A stretch of 64,000 bases of DNA from Pomphorhynchus laevis. Lineage: Eukaryota > Acanthocephala > Palaeacanthocephala > Echinorhynchida > Pomphorhynchidae. The notes beneath the pieces were generated by a model. The model ran no database searches. It saw nothing but the letters and a program-made list of their open reading frames with translations, and was not told the DNA's origin. A program made the position numbers and the translations under genes. Shown piece by piece: positions 51,948 through 62,285 of the stretch (position 1 is the first letter of the stretch; each line of letters starts with the position of its first letter). The stretch covers positions 248,001 to 312,000 of the forward strand of contig WNNJ02003526.1 of NCBI GenBank assembly GCA_012934845.2, read 5' to 3'.

Positions 51948-54900
51948 GGAAGACAAGGTCGACTTGATAAAGAACAGATGCCCATGGATCACATTGGTCA
52001 ACACCACAAAAAACTTTACAATTCTTGGAAGTCCCATCGGGTCTAAGGAACATTGTTCGGGATACCTTGTCGATGTTGTTCTACCATCCCTGCGTCAAAC
52101 TCTGGACTCGCTCGAAAATCTCCCTGACCCACAAGTTGCTTTCATCCTGCTTCGTAGCTGCGCATCCGCTCCACGGGTAAACCATTTAATGCGCACTATA
52201 GACCCCGCCTTCGCCGAAGAGTTTTTCCGTTTGTTCGACCGCTTGATATTGAAGTGTTTTAGCAATATCACTTCTATTCAACCCGATAAGTGGGCGTGGA
52301 TGCAAGCTTGCTTACCGCTGAAGATGGGAGGACTGGGCCTTCGAAGCTGCTTCCAACACTCTCAGGCAGCCTTCCTGTCTAGTGTAGACACTGTCGCTAG
52401 CCAATTAAATCTTGACCCTTTAACTTTCCCTGGGTACGAATTCGTTAAATCTATTATTCCGCAACATGTAGGCAATCCGCAAACAAATCAACGAGGATTA
52501 TCTTGTCACATTGACGAAGTGTCGCGCAGCAGGCTATTGGAGAATGCCGATCGCTTCAATACTGCCCGATTATTGGCAGTTTCATGCCCACACGCGTGTG
52601 CTTGGTTACAGGCCGTCCCTAGCAAAGCCACACATATGAACTTGGCACCAAATGAATTCGTTGTGCTACTACGTCTTTGGTTAGGGTTGTCTCTCTGGAA
52701 CAGTGATTATCGATGCAGACGCTGCCTTAGGATGGCAGACAAATTCGGCTTCCACGCCTTAACATGTCAGTTTGGAGGCCACCCTGGAATTCGACATGAT
52801 AGCTTGAGGGATACAGTCTTTCAAGCAGCGATTTCTGCTGGATTGAGGGTGGCAAAGGAGGTACCCAACCTTATTCGTGGTTTGCGAGAGAGACCGGCGG
52901 ACATTCTCTTTTATAAGGACCCTCCTTTAGCAGTTGATTTTGCCGTAACTAACCCTCAACAAAATGCTTATATTTCCATGGCTTCTGAGATCCCTGGCTA
53001 TGCCGCAAGCAAGTATGCCACCTGTGTCAAGGAAAGGAAATATAAACGCAAATTAGAGGAGAATGGATACAGTTTTTCGGCAGCAGTTGTTGAAACTTAC
53101 GGAGGATGGAACCCCCAAGGGGAAAAGCTAATTCGTTTCATTGCTCGTTCTATGTCATGTAGAAACGGTACCCCGTATTGTAGCACAGCGGGTCAGTTAT
53201 TTCAGCGCTTGTCCGTCGCACTGATGAGAGGAAATGCTAAAGCGATCCTCAAAAGTCTTGACGAGATGGGCCAACCCTTACTAGAGAAAAGTCTTGGATT
53301 TTGTGACGACCCATCTCCGCGACTCTTTTCTTTGAGCAACCTTGCACAGCCCGAGGCCCAGTCAGTTGAGATAGTTCATGACTCCAATATTCGGTCAGCT
53401 TCCGTCGTCAAAGGCGACCATTCTGAGGTTGACATGCCTGTCCTGCAACTCATGTCTCCACGACGACCTTCGGCATATCACTCAACATCTAAACAATCAA
53501 ATAATGCTTCTTTGTCACTTCAGCAATCACCAACAATTAAGGAGGGGTTGATATCGCTTCAACCGAATATTGATCAACATACCTATGGAACTGCAACATT
53601 ATCCAGATTAACACTTGCACCATTTTTGAACCTTCCATTTGGAAATTCAAATTGTACTGAAATACAACAAAATATTTTTGGCACTATTCAGACAAATCCA
53701 CATGCAGTTCAAAACCTTCTAAGTAATAATTTGGCTCAAAGACTTATGAGTAATCCTGCATTGCTTAGTTCAATTAAGCTTAACAATCCACAAATGCAAA
53801 GAGTGAGGGAGCAGAACCACGAGGTTTCACAATTCGTTAACAATCCGGATTTAATGTGTCAAACAATGGAAATGATTCGTATTCCTACAACTATACAGGA
53901 AATTACGAGAAACCATGACAGAGCCCTGATTAACCTTGAGAGATTACCGAGCGGATATAAAGTTCGACAGAGAATTTATCGCGATTTTCAAGAACCAATG
54001 CTTAATGTGGCACATGAGCAGTTTGGCGATAACCCTCTGAATACTTATTCTAGTTCATCTGGTACAGCTAACACTAGTCAAGTAGGAACTGAAAATACAA
54101 ACCTCCTGCCAAACCCGGTGGCATATCAGAATACTACATTTCAAATCGATTCGTCTAGTTCATATGTATCTAATTCAAACCGTTTAGAGTCGCCTTTGCA
54201 ATCTACGTCAAGCGAAAACACTAATCGGTATTCTACGATGAACCCTCAACAATTATTAGTAGTCGATGCTGAAAATCCTCTCATGTTATTCGACATGTTG
54301 CGGGCATCCAGTTTTAACCCAAATATGAATAATTCTCTTTGCGATCCTGGTATTCTACTTAATCTGCTTAAGATTCTTCTTAATCTGCTGCGTACATATG
54401 AATTTATACAGGACGAAGGACAAAGAGAACAAGTACATCGTGTAATTCATGAGTTTATGAGTCAGTGGCCAATACCTGAAATTTGTGCTCTATGCACAAA
54501 TACTCGAGCATTGAGGACGATTGTACAAATTCTAAAGAATCTAATTCGTCTTAGGGACACATCCCCACAAGTATATTCACAGTTGATATCTTCAAATATA
54601 AGCGGTCTAGTCGATAATCAAATGAATAGTCAACCTACTTCATCTGATGTGGATTCTTTTCGATCACCAAGCAATAGACAAACAGCTTATGCAACAACAG
54701 TATTTCAAAATTTACAATACTCAAATCAAGATTATACTGCTTCGTTGTTTCAACCATTAGATCGTCTTCATCTCCAGCAACATCAGCCGACAAATCAACA
54801 ACCAAACCAAACTCAAGAACATCTTTATGCATCCGAACTTGTACAAATGCAGACATTGGGATTCCATAGCCGTGATACTAATCTGGAAGAGCTTGCTGCA

Positions 54901-54951
54901 TCTATGGGGGACGCAAAAATGGCTGTGGAACGTAATGAAGATTTTGATTGA
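51931..54951 (+). CDS. RT thumb and restriction-like endonuclease fused in frame to ubiquilin STI1/UBA region
   Basis: The frame is open from before the A8 run to TGA 54,949-54,951. Up to about 53,480 it is LINE protein: TEVIGREDKVDLIKNRCPWI, then a CCHC motif (CRRCLRMADKFGFHALTC), RHDSLRD, and the endonuclease motif RPADILF...AVDFAVT with a following Lys/Tyr stretch (ASKYATCVKERKYKRKLEEN). From about 53,600 it is ubiquilin: STI1-type repeats (NNPDLMCQTMEM, RNHDRALINLERLPSGY, IYRDFQEPMLNVAHEQFGDN), a second STI1-like helical region (about 54,300-54,590), and a C-terminal UBA domain (ASELVQMQTLGFHSRDTNLE). The N-terminal UBL domain is absent. Ubiquilins shuttle ubiquitinated clients to the proteasome. 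The join has no stop, intron or frameshift. Confidence 0.85.
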   Translation, partial: TEVIGREDKVDLIKNRCPWITLVNTTKNFTILGSPIGSKEHCSGYLVDVVLPSLRQTLDSLENLPDPQVAFILLRSCASAPRVNHLMRTIDPAFAEEFFRLFDRLILKCFSNITSIQPDKWAWMQACLPLKMGGLGLRSCFQHSQAAFLSSVDTVASQLNLDPLTFPGYEFVKSIIPQHVGNPQTNQRGLSCHIDEVSRSRLLENADRFNTARLLAVSCPHACAWLQAVPSKATHMNLAPNEFVVLLRLWLGLSLWNSDYRCRRCLRMADKFGFHALTCQFGGHPGIRHDSLRDTVFQAAISAGLRVAKEVPNLIRGLRERPADILFYKDPPLAVDFAVTNPQQNAYISMASEIPGYAASKYATCVKERKYKRKLEENGYSFSAAVVETYGGWNPQGEKLIRFIARSMSCRNGTPYCSTAGQLFQRLSVALMRGNAKAILKSLDEMGQPLLEKSLGFCDDPSPRLFSLSNLAQPEAQSVEIVHDSNIRSASVVKGDHSEVDMPVLQLMSPRRPSAYHSTSKQSNNASLSLQQSPTIKEGLISLQPNIDQHTYGTATLSRLTLAPFLNLPFGNSNCTEIQQNIFGTIQTNPHAVQNLLSNNLAQRLMSNPALLSSIKLNNPQMQRVREQNHEVSQFVNNPDLMCQTMEMIRIPTTIQEITRNHDRALINLERLPSGYKVRQRIYRDFQEPMLNVAHEQFGDNPLNTYSSSSGTANTSQVGTENTNLLPNPVAYQNTTFQIDSSSSYVSNSNRLESPLQSTSSENTNRYSTMNPQQLLVVDAENPLMLFDMLRASSFNPNMNNSLCDPGILLNLLKILLNLLRTYEFIQDEGQREQVHRVIHEFMSQWPIPEICALCTNTRALRTIVQILKNLIRLRDTSPQVYSQLISSNISGLVDNQMNSQPTSSDVDSFRSPSNRQTAYATTVFQNLQYSNQDYTASLFQPLDRLHLQQHQPTNQQPNQTQEHLYASELVQMQTLGFHSRDTNLEELAASMGDAKMAVERNEDFD
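53480..54951 (+). CDS. Ubiquilin-like segment (STI1 repeats and UBA), intronless
   Basis: Nearly 490 codons without a stop in an AT-rich setting imply recent or maintained coding function. The order low-complexity linker, STI1 repeats with the conserved NPD/NPQM helices, a Ser/Gln-rich middle, a second STI1-like region and a C-terminal UBA is that of ubiquilins after their UBL domain. The UBA shows the MGF-type loop as LGF and the helix NLEELAASMGDAKMAVER. Introns are absent although host genes here are intron-rich. That points to a retrocopied transcript, perhaps made by template switching of the LINE. A single large host exon into which the LINE inserted is the alternative. Confidence 0.85.
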
Positions 54952-54978
54952 TTGACTATAGTTTTAATCTATTAATAT

Positions 54979-55740
54979 TTGTCTTTTGTAGTGTATCTAA
55001 TACAATGTACATGTAAATTGAAATATATTGGAAAAACATATCAAATGTTAAAAACTAGGTTTAGGCAACACATATATAATATACAGCATAATAGTCAAAC
55101 TATATTTCATAAACATATGAGATTAATAGGACATGATATTAAAAACTGTAAATTATTTATTTTAGAACATATTATCGAAGAAAACATTTCAATATTAAAT
55201 CAAAAACTATTAGAAAAAGAAAATTTTTAGATTTAAACGCTTAATTCCATGTACCCATTAGGATTGAATGACGTGGTACAAGGAATTGGCAGAAGTAGTA
55301 TAATACATAATAAACAACTATATTATAATAATCCGGTTAAACGCAAACCAAGAAGTCATGGTGATAAAAGGAATAAGAAAAATAGAGTTAAAAATATTAA
55401 AAAAGATATGTATATAAATGAACAATTAGAAATATTAAAACAACTTTTCAGAGATAATAAGCTGAAAGATGTTTATGTAAATATAAGAAGTTTTTCTAAA
55501 GATATCATTTGTTCAATAAATCAAAGATTAATTAACGAATATGATAGGTTGAGCTGTATAATAGACAGTTATTGTAATATCAAATACTATTAACGGACAA
55601 TAAATGTTAATAATAGAAAGAAAAAATTTACACTAACCATAAAATTCATTAATAAATGTATAGATAATATAAATATGGGTAGTCTTTTAAATCATTCTAA
55701 AAGTCAAGTAAATCAAAAATTAATTAACGAAGATCAAAGA
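54979..55740 (+). mobile_element. Penelope-like element, N-terminal GIY-YIG and linker
   Basis: The frame starts VVYLIQCTCKLKYIGKTYQM and continues through the GIY-YIG core (LKTRFRQHIYNIQH, KNCKLFILEHIIEE). It is followed by the basic linker (KRKPRSHGDKRNKKNRVKNI) and a region (FSKDIICSINQRLINEYDRL) shared with the minus-strand copy at 18,754-19,152. It begins only 28 bases after the ubiquilin stop. Broken by a few changes, it ends where the APE-type LINE and its 16-bp array begin. Confidence 0.85.
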
Positions 55741-55784
55741 AAAATATTAGATCTTAAAAAAGTTTAAGATCTAATATACATACA

Positions 55785-55955
55785 ATCAATCCAGTTCCAG
55801 ATCAATCCAGTTCCAGATCAATCCAGTTCCAGATCAATCCAGTTTCAGATCAATCCAGTTCCAGATCATTCCAATTCCAGATCAATCCAGTTCCAGATCA
55901 ATTTAGTTCCAGATCAATCCAGTTCCAGATCAATCCAGTTCTAGATCAATCCATT
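55785..55955 (+). repeat. 16-bp tandem array at the 5' end of the APE-type LINE
   Basis: About eleven units of 'atcaatccagttccag' with single-base variants run directly into the LINE leader. Its position just before the first ATG (55,990) suggests a repeated promoter region of the element, as seen in some LINEs with tandem 5' monomers. Confidence 0.9.
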
Positions 55956-55989
55956 TCCGCTCGCTCCGCTTGCAGAATTTTCAGAGTTA

Positions 55990-56487
55990 ATGGGAGGACG
56001 TAAGAAAACAACTAAGACCGACACCAGCTATGGACAACTGCAAGTACAGTGCTTGATACACGACTGCAGCGTCTGGACAGCAATCGTTTGCGACAAGAAT
56101 AAGTCTAAAGAAGACTTCGTATGTGGTTTTTGTGCCAACAAACTAATCCACAACCTTTCCAATAAGCACATATCAACATCCAACACGTCAACTCAAACTA
56201 CCCCCGTCGTTTCTGATGTCATTTCTCCACCCACCGACCCTGCAACCATATACACTTCCCATTCCATGTCATCTTCACTCCCCGATACCCCCGTCCCGTC
56301 CTTCCCGTCTTATTTCTCAATAACTTACATCCATCAATCAAAATCACATCCACCAACCTCCAAGATCCTTCCACACCTAACCTTTCCTCAAATCGCTTGC
56401 CGCTCTCTTTATTATCATTATCCTCTATGTCTCCTGTCGTCAAACCAAATCCCTACAAATCATCAACTGCCAGCTATCCTATCGTGA
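55990..56487 (+). CDS. LINE ORF1-type protein or N-terminal domain
   Basis: The peptide begins MGGRKKTTKTDTSYGQLQVQ. Cys/His spacing (C...HDC..W....C, then C..C) suggests a PHD-like or other zinc-binding fold, as found at the N-terminus of some CR1-clade elements. The rest is Ser/Pro/Thr-rich and probably unstructured, ending at a stop near 56,487. It may be truncated by a frame change, because coding-like sequence continues in other frames to 56,950. Confidence 0.6.
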   Translation: MGGRKKTTKTDTSYGQLQVQCLIHDCSVWTAIVCDKNKSKEDFVCGFCANKLIHNLSNKHISTSNTSTQTTPVVSDVISPPTDPATIYTSHSMSSSLPDTPVPSFPSYFSITYIHQSKSHPPTSKILPHLTFPQIACRSLYYHYPLCLLSSNQIPTNHQLPAILS

Positions 56488-56952
56488 TCTCACCCACTCA
56501 CGTCAGTTATCCTCCTTTACGGAAGCGCTTTCCTTCTCGCGATCGTTGCGTCATCGTCACTAATATCACTCCTTCCAACTCCTTATCTCACAAGCACGTC
56601 TCGACCACGATGTTTCCGCCTTAAGATCCATCCTCTCGTCTATTGTTCCTGCGGATAAACCATCCTTTTTTCAAGGACATTTCTCCTGTCGCATTCATCG
56701 TTTTAAACAAATGTTCTCAATCTAATCCTTCTCAGCCTCCTCTCCTAAAAATTGTTTTCAAGCATTGCTCTTACGCGTCTTCTGTCCTCTCTCAACGATT
56801 TAAACTCATGCCATCTTCAACCACTCGAATTTTCCCGGATCGCGCCCCTTCTGAAATCGCTCAAATCTCTTCAACCCGCATCGAAAAACGCCGTCGCGAG
56901 GAAAACGGCGAAACATCACTCTCCATCCGAAACATAGACGGAAATTTTCAAG

Positions 56953-57758
56953 TTGTCAACACCCGTCCAAAATTCGATGGCGCTCAATATCCCCTATGTG
57001 TCTTCTCCACTAGAATCTTTCGCCATCATACACGGTTTACGCCTCGACCTCCTCAACACTAGATATATTCTCAATAAATCCGACCTTATCCTCAACCTAT
57101 TCACCAAGCAAGCCATCGATCTCTTCTGCCTCACCGAATCCTGGCACTCAGATTCCGTCGACCTTTCCATTCGTCGTCTGCTCTCTACTGGTTGCTCCCT
57201 AGTTGAATCCGCACGCCCCCGTAGCTCGTACCCTTCTAAATTCTCTAATCATAGCGGCATCGTCGCATTCGCGCGTCACCCCTTGTCTCTTCGCAAAATC
57301 AATCCCCCTTTCAGCCCTTCATCTTTTAAATTGATCACTTGTCGTTCGTCTAACTCGATCACTCTAGATCTCGCCATTATATACCGTCCTGGTTCATCAG
57401 CTCCTACAGCCTTATTTTTTAACAAACTCGCTGACCTCCTTTCTTATTGTTCTTTGTCCACAATTTCTTCACTCGTTCTAGACGACTTCAACATCCGCCT
57501 AGACCGCTTCTCTTCAACGGAATCCGATTCATCAACATTCTATCCAACTACAATTACAAACTAATCTCCACTGCCCCCACACATATCATTGGTGGGGCAC
57601 TCGACATCATCGCTGTCCCCGATCATTTTTCTGCCTACAACTCCCTGTCCATCTCCGATCCTGGTCTATCCGATCACTATCTCGTCATCCTTGATCTCAC
57701 TCACAACCACACCCCCTCACACACCTACAATCCTACGTCGCCCTTGGAGAAATCTTGA
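56953..57758 (+). pseudogene. LINE endonuclease domain (frame-shifted)
   Basis: Two frames share one apurinic-like endonuclease. The first (to 57,564) carries LFCLTESWHSD and LVLDDFNIRLD. The second (from about 57,530 to 57,758) carries NYNYKLISTAPTHIIGGALD and SDPGLSDHYLVILDL. These correspond to the catalytic Glu, the Asn of GDFN (here DDFN) and the SDH histidine of exonuclease-endonuclease-phosphatase nucleases. The frame change near 57,530 inactivates this copy. Confidence 0.75.
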
Positions 57759-58340
57759 CCTCTCCCTTCTCCGCCCTGCCTTACTCAAATCGACTCTATC
57801 CTATCCCACAATAACATATTAATCTCCTCACGATCTCGCCTATATTTTCTACTCTGAACTCACATCCACTCTCGATCTTATCTTGCCCTTCAAGTCTCAG
57901 CCACACCGTCGCTTGCCCATGGTTTGAAATCCAATGCCTACTATCAAAGCGTCGACTCCACCATGCTTTTCGAGTCTATCACCGCTGTCTTAGACGTGAT
58001 TTCCGCTCGATCACTCCGTCTTTCCGTGATTCCTATCTTGCTCTTCGCCGGTCTCATCGCAACCTACTACATGCCAAATGCAACTCCTTCGGCAGCATAA
58101 AATCACCACTTCATTGAACTCTAAGACTCTCTAGCATACTTTTAACTCAATCCCCGCTCGTTCCTCTTCGCCGGGCAACATCAATGCCCATGATTATTCG
58201 TCATTTTTCCAGACTAAAGTCTCTACGTTGCACTCTCACCCCCAGTCGCCATCCTATTCCACTCTGCCCCGCCTATCCTCAACCTTCCGAAACTCTTTCA
58301 TCTTCTCCCTGTCTCACCTACCGAAGTATCATCGGTCCTA

Positions 58341-59330
58341 ATGTCCTTGCCAAACAAAACCTCACTGGCCGATCCCCTGCCTACTCACATATTAAAATAC
58401 ATATGCTCATCGATATCCCCATTTTTCACAACCTTGTTTAACTCGTCCATCCGCAGTCGTAACTTCCCTTCACACTGGAAATCCGCAATCGTTCGTCCCA
58501 TCCTTAAGAAACAATCGCTTGACCCATCCTCTCCTTCTAGATATCGCCCCATTTCACTACTCCCTACTCTTTCTAAGCTCTTAGAACGCATCATCTTAAT
58601 ACAGATCAACGCTTATCTCTCCTCATCTAATTTGTACCCTCCTTTCCAATCTGCTTTCCGCTCAAATCACTCAACAGAAATCGCCTGCATGAAAATTTAT
58701 AATGACTTACTCATTTCTCGAGACAAAACTCTATATAGTGCTCTCATCTCCCTCGACGTCTCCTCCGCATTCCATATTGTCAACCACTCCGTCCGCCTTT
58801 CTCGCCTTCGTTATGATTACGGCTTTTCTTCCTCCTCCCTAGCATGGTTTGCCTCATATCTATCCGACCGTTTCTTTCGCGTATGTTCTAATTCATCTTC
58901 CTCCCCTCTCATCCCTATTTTTTGCGGGGTCCCACAAGGTTCAGTCCAAGGTCCCCTGATTTTCTCTCTTCTGCTTGGCGATCCATCTCCGTTTATCAAA
59001 CCTTACTCCTTTAACGTCATGCAATACGCCGATAACATCCTCATCTATGTTCATGCACCCGCATATCGCATACACGATATCGGCATTTCTGCCTCCAACT
59101 GTCTTTCTTCTATCTATAAACGTCTCTCCAATCTCCATCACGTTCTAAACCCAGACAAGTCCAAAATAATAGGGAGCCGCCCATGCAAACCAAACATATC
59201 TCCTCCCACTGAATATTTTGCCTCATCGATCATCCCCATAGTCCACAATCTCACTTTCTTAGGGTTCCATTTCGATGATCACCTTTCCCTTAAACCCTTC
59301 GTCCGTGACAAGGTCTGCTCGTTTAACTAA
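58341..59330 (+). CDS. LINE reverse transcriptase domain (YADN variant)
   Basis: A 329-codon frame contains the RT fingers and palm: KSAIVRPILKKQSLDPSSPS, YRPISLLPTLSKLLERIILI, SAFRSNHSTEIA, LISLDVSSAFHIVNHS, GVPQGSVQGPLIFSLLLGD and QYADNILIYV. The second catalytic Asp of the YADD box is Asn, which should abolish polymerisation. The related copy at 14,573-15,562 keeps YADD, so the change arose in this copy. The frame ends in SFN before the conserved thumb, which continues in a shifted frame from 59,499. Confidence 0.82.
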   Translation: MSLPNKTSLADPLPTHILKYICSSISPFFTTLFNSSIRSRNFPSHWKSAIVRPILKKQSLDPSSPSRYRPISLLPTLSKLLERIILIQINAYLSSSNLYPPFQSAFRSNHSTEIACMKIYNDLLISRDKTLYSALISLDVSSAFHIVNHSVRLSRLRYDYGFSSSSLAWFASYLSDRFFRVCSNSSSSPLIPIFCGVPQGSVQGPLIFSLLLGDPSPFIKPYSFNVMQYADNILIYVHAPAYRIHDIGISASNCLSSIYKRLSNLHHVLNPDKSKIIGSRPCKPNISPPTEYFASSIIPIVHNLTFLGFHFDDHLSLKPFVRDKVCSFN

Positions 59331-59939
59331 ATTCTTCGTGTCATCCGCCTTATCCGCACCCTTATCGACTTCCGTTCTTGCATGTATCTTCTTTTATCGT
59401 TTCTTTTCCCTATAATTGATTACTGCTTGAGCCTTTTCGCCAATTCTTCAAAATCCATCATCCTACCCCTACAACAAATAGTCAACACCACCGTTTGAGT
59501 GCTCTTTCGTCTCCGTCGCTTCGACCACACATCCACATATTTTGCCCAACTCTCCTGGCCCACCATCCACATCCGCATACAACTCGGCATGTTCCTATTA
59601 ACTTTTCGTCTCATCGCTGTCGGCTCCCCATTGTTCATCAACCTTCCTTTCTTAGACGACACTCGCCTCACCTTGCTATCGCTCCGTTCCCGTCATACCC
59701 TCTTACTACACGTTCCCAAATACTCCAACAACTACGGTCTCCGATCCTTACTTGTCGCCGCCCCACTCGCCTGGAATCAACTCCCTCTCGACGTCCGCTT
59801 CGCTCCATCCTTTATCACATTCAAACACCTCCTCCGTTCACACCTTTTCCACACCTGATTTACATTTTTGTTTTGTTGTGGGCATGTAAGCGTGCGCTGG
59901 CACGCATTTGCCACGTTAAAATAAATCCTTTTTTTCAAA

Positions 59940-62235
59940 GATCAAATTTATGTAGACTTTTAAATAATTCAAAAAGTAAAACAATAATAGGATCAGATTT
60001 AAGTAAATATATTCCTAAAATAAGGTATAAGTTGTTACCGCCATTAGGACGAAAATTTTGTAATTATAATAAATCAACCTATTATTACAACTCAACCTAT
60101 TATGATAGGTTGAGTTGTATAATAGGCAGTTATTGTAATATAAAATACTATAATCGGACGATAAATGTAAAAAATAACAAAAAATATACACTAACCATAA
60201 ACTTCATTAATGAATGTATAGATAATAATAGGTAGACCTTTTAATTATTATACTAAAAAAAGAAATGATAAAATCAGATTAGAGTAAATATATTTCTAAA
60301 TTAAGGTATAAACAATTACCGCTACTAGAATTGAAGAATTGAATAAAGAATTGAAATCAATACATAGCGATGATATTAGAGACATTCTAGAAACAGAATG
60401 CAATTGCAAAAGTCTGAATAAAGTCTCTTTATTGTTAATAATAACAATAAAAAATATACACTGACCATAAACTTCATTAATAAATGTGTAGATAATATAA
60501 ATATAGGTAGACTTTTAAATAATTATAAAAGTAAAGAAATAATAGGATCAGATTTAAGTAAATATATTCCTAAAATAAGGTATAAGTTATTACCGCTATT
60601 AGGACGGTAATGCAAATGCAGAAGCCTTAATTTTAATAAACTAAATGAACATATATGTACTCATAATCTAGAATTAATTGAAAACAATGAATTTAAGGAA
60701 AATGCTATCAAAATGGTATAAATATAAATTAAATAATAACGATAAATTTTACAATTTGTTATATAATGACCTAAATGATTACTTTGGTAAGCTGATTAAT
60801 AGCAAAATCATATAAATACATCAATAATATGAAAATAACAAAGAATTATAAAAGGAAAGATTAAATTAATAAAGATATGTATACTGAACTTACTAAATTA
60901 AAGCAAAACTATATAACAACTATTGATAAAGCTAGTAATAACTTTGTCTTCATATGCAAAAAGCTTTATTATGATATACTAATGAAAGAGGTTAATTCTA
61001 ATGATTTAAATGTAAATCCAACATATGAACGTAAGTGATTTAAGTTTAAGAAACAATTATTACAAGTCATTGTTCTATAATGGATAAGAAGGGTATAAAA
61101 ATTGAATAAGATAATAAAACTATACCTATATTATATTGGAATCCAAAATTACATAAAAATCCAATAAAACCTAGGTTCATATGTAGTGCGTTTAAATGTA
61201 CATTAAAACCACTTTCTGTCTATATGAATAAAATACTTAAAGTAATTAAAGCACATTTTAAAAAATATTGCAAGGTAATCGAAATTAATACTGGTATAAA
61301 ACACTATTTCAGTATTAATTCTACAAAAGAATATTTTAGAACATACAAAAGGAATAAATTTTCAGAATATAAATACGTACGATTTTAATACGCTTTATAC
61401 AAATTAAGATTTAGCAGATATTAAAGATGCATTAGAAAAATTAACTAATTTTATATTCGAAAAAATATACATATATATGTTATAATAACTATAACGCATA
61501 TCTAACAAAAATTAAACCATCAATGTAAATATAAATATATGGATAAAATTGAATTATTAGAATCCTTTTAATATTTTAATAAATCAAAATTATTTAAGGG
61601 TAGGGGCATTTATATTTAGACAAATAAAAGGTGTACCAATGGAAGGTAATAGTAGCCAAATTATTGATGACTTATTTTTAAGCTTTATATGATATGAATT
61701 TGTTCATAACTGTGTAAAAACTAAATATAAACAATATAAATATATGAAATATATGTTTCGATACATTGATGATATATGTGTATTTAATTCTAATAATTTT
61801 TATTCAATTAGTGAACAAATTTATCCAGAAAGCCTTATTCTTAACAAAACCAATATTAATGATAAAGAAGGTGTATATCTAGATATGAACATTAAATTAA
61901 CATTAACTAAAACTACTATTAATTTATATCGTAAAGATGACATATTTAAATTTACAAGAAACATATTTTTGCATGAGCATTCATGCATACCATATAATAT
62001 AAAATATAATACATTAAATAATGAAATTTTAAGAATTGCAACAATATGTAATGATATTGGCTTTCTTCAAAATCATTTAAATAATTTAATAGATACATAT
62101 TTTAAACTAGGTTACTATAAAAATAACATCAAGCAGAAAATAGTAAAATATATAAATCAACACAATATTATTAATAAATTTAAACTCATAAGCGAAATTT
62201 TTTCGAGGAATATTTGCCGAACCCTGATTACATAG
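59940..62235 (+). mobile_element. Penelope-like element, linker to RT and 3' end (broken)
   Basis: After the LINE the Penelope-like sequence resumes within the linker (LLNNSKSKTIIGSDLSKYIP) and contains a partial internal duplication (59,990-60,240 against 60,440-60,610). RT sequence follows: 'LHKNPIKPRF' and 'NKILKVIKAHFKKYCKVI' wording near 61,150-61,290, VPMEGNSSQIIDDLF near 61,640, and an intact frame at 61,744-62,235 with YMFRYIDDICVFNSNNF (the catalytic RT Asp pair). Several breaks exist. RT downstream of GIY-YIG again gives the permuted, Naiad-like order. The tail hairpin repeat begins at about 62,215. Confidence 0.8.
61744..62235 (+). CDS. Penelope-like RT, C-terminal part
   Basis: A 163-codon frame holds the RT catalytic motif RYIDDICVFN and the palm/thumb that follows (YLDMNIKLTLTKTTINLYRK, FLHEHSCIPYNIKYNTLNNE, LGYYKNNIKQKIVKYINQHN). 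The same end sequence, in decayed form, makes up the arrays at 40,105-41,040 and the minus-strand copies at 17,000-17,350 and 42,450-42,620. Confidence 0.75.
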   Translation: MKYMFRYIDDICVFNSNNFYSISEQIYPESLILNKTNINDKEGVYLDMNIKLTLTKTTINLYRKDDIFKFTRNIFLHEHSCIPYNIKYNTLNNEILRIATICNDIGFLQNHLNNLIDTYFKLGYYKNNIKQKIVKYINQHNIINKFKLISEIFSRNICRTLIT

Positions 62236-62285
62236 CAGTTCCTCCTGATGACCTCTAATCCTTATTCTGATATCTCGTCTGTTAT
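62215..62285 (+). repeat. Penelope-like 3' tail repeat, attached to an RT end
   Basis: The phrases 'cgaaccctgattacatagca' and 'gttcctcctgatgacctcta' follow the RT frame directly. This links the dispersed tail repeat to the Penelope-like family. Confidence 0.7.

Larger units (their letters stand above)
50200..53480 (+). mobile_element. RLE-type non-LTR retrotransposon fused to ubiquilin sequence
   Basis: The region holds a Cys-rich N-terminal motif, a reverse transcriptase and a restriction-like endonuclease domain, the layout of early-branching non-LTR elements (R2, NeSL, CRE, Utopia and kin). Base composition is near balanced, unlike its neighbours. No 3' untranslated region, poly-A tail or stop codon separates it from the ubiquilin part downstream. 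The 3' border at about 53,480 is set by where RT-family wording ends and AT-rich, Gln/Ser-rich coding begins. I cannot see a target-site duplication. Confidence 0.85.
55960..59935 (+). mobile_element. APE-type LINE (CR1-like), nearly full length, broken
   Basis: Domains in order: a zinc-finger/PHD-like N-terminus at 55,990 (VQCLIHDCSVWTAIVCDKNK, then FVCGFC); an apurinic-like endonuclease at 56,950-57,760 (LFCLTESWHSD, LVLDDFNIRLD, GLSDHYLVILDL); a reverse transcriptase at 58,341-59,330 (YRPISLLPTLSKLLERIILI, LDVSSAFHIVNHS, GVPQGSVQGPL, MQYADNILIYV); and a C-terminal region at 59,499-59,858. The RT motif reads YADN where active elements have YADD. One frame change falls inside the endonuclease near 57,530 and another near 59,330-59,490. 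The 3' tail carries a hairpin (GCGTGC-GCTG-GCACGC, 59,890-59,905) and a T-rich end. The copy at 14,573-15,562 is the same family. It lies between two Penelope-like pieces. Confidence 0.9.
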
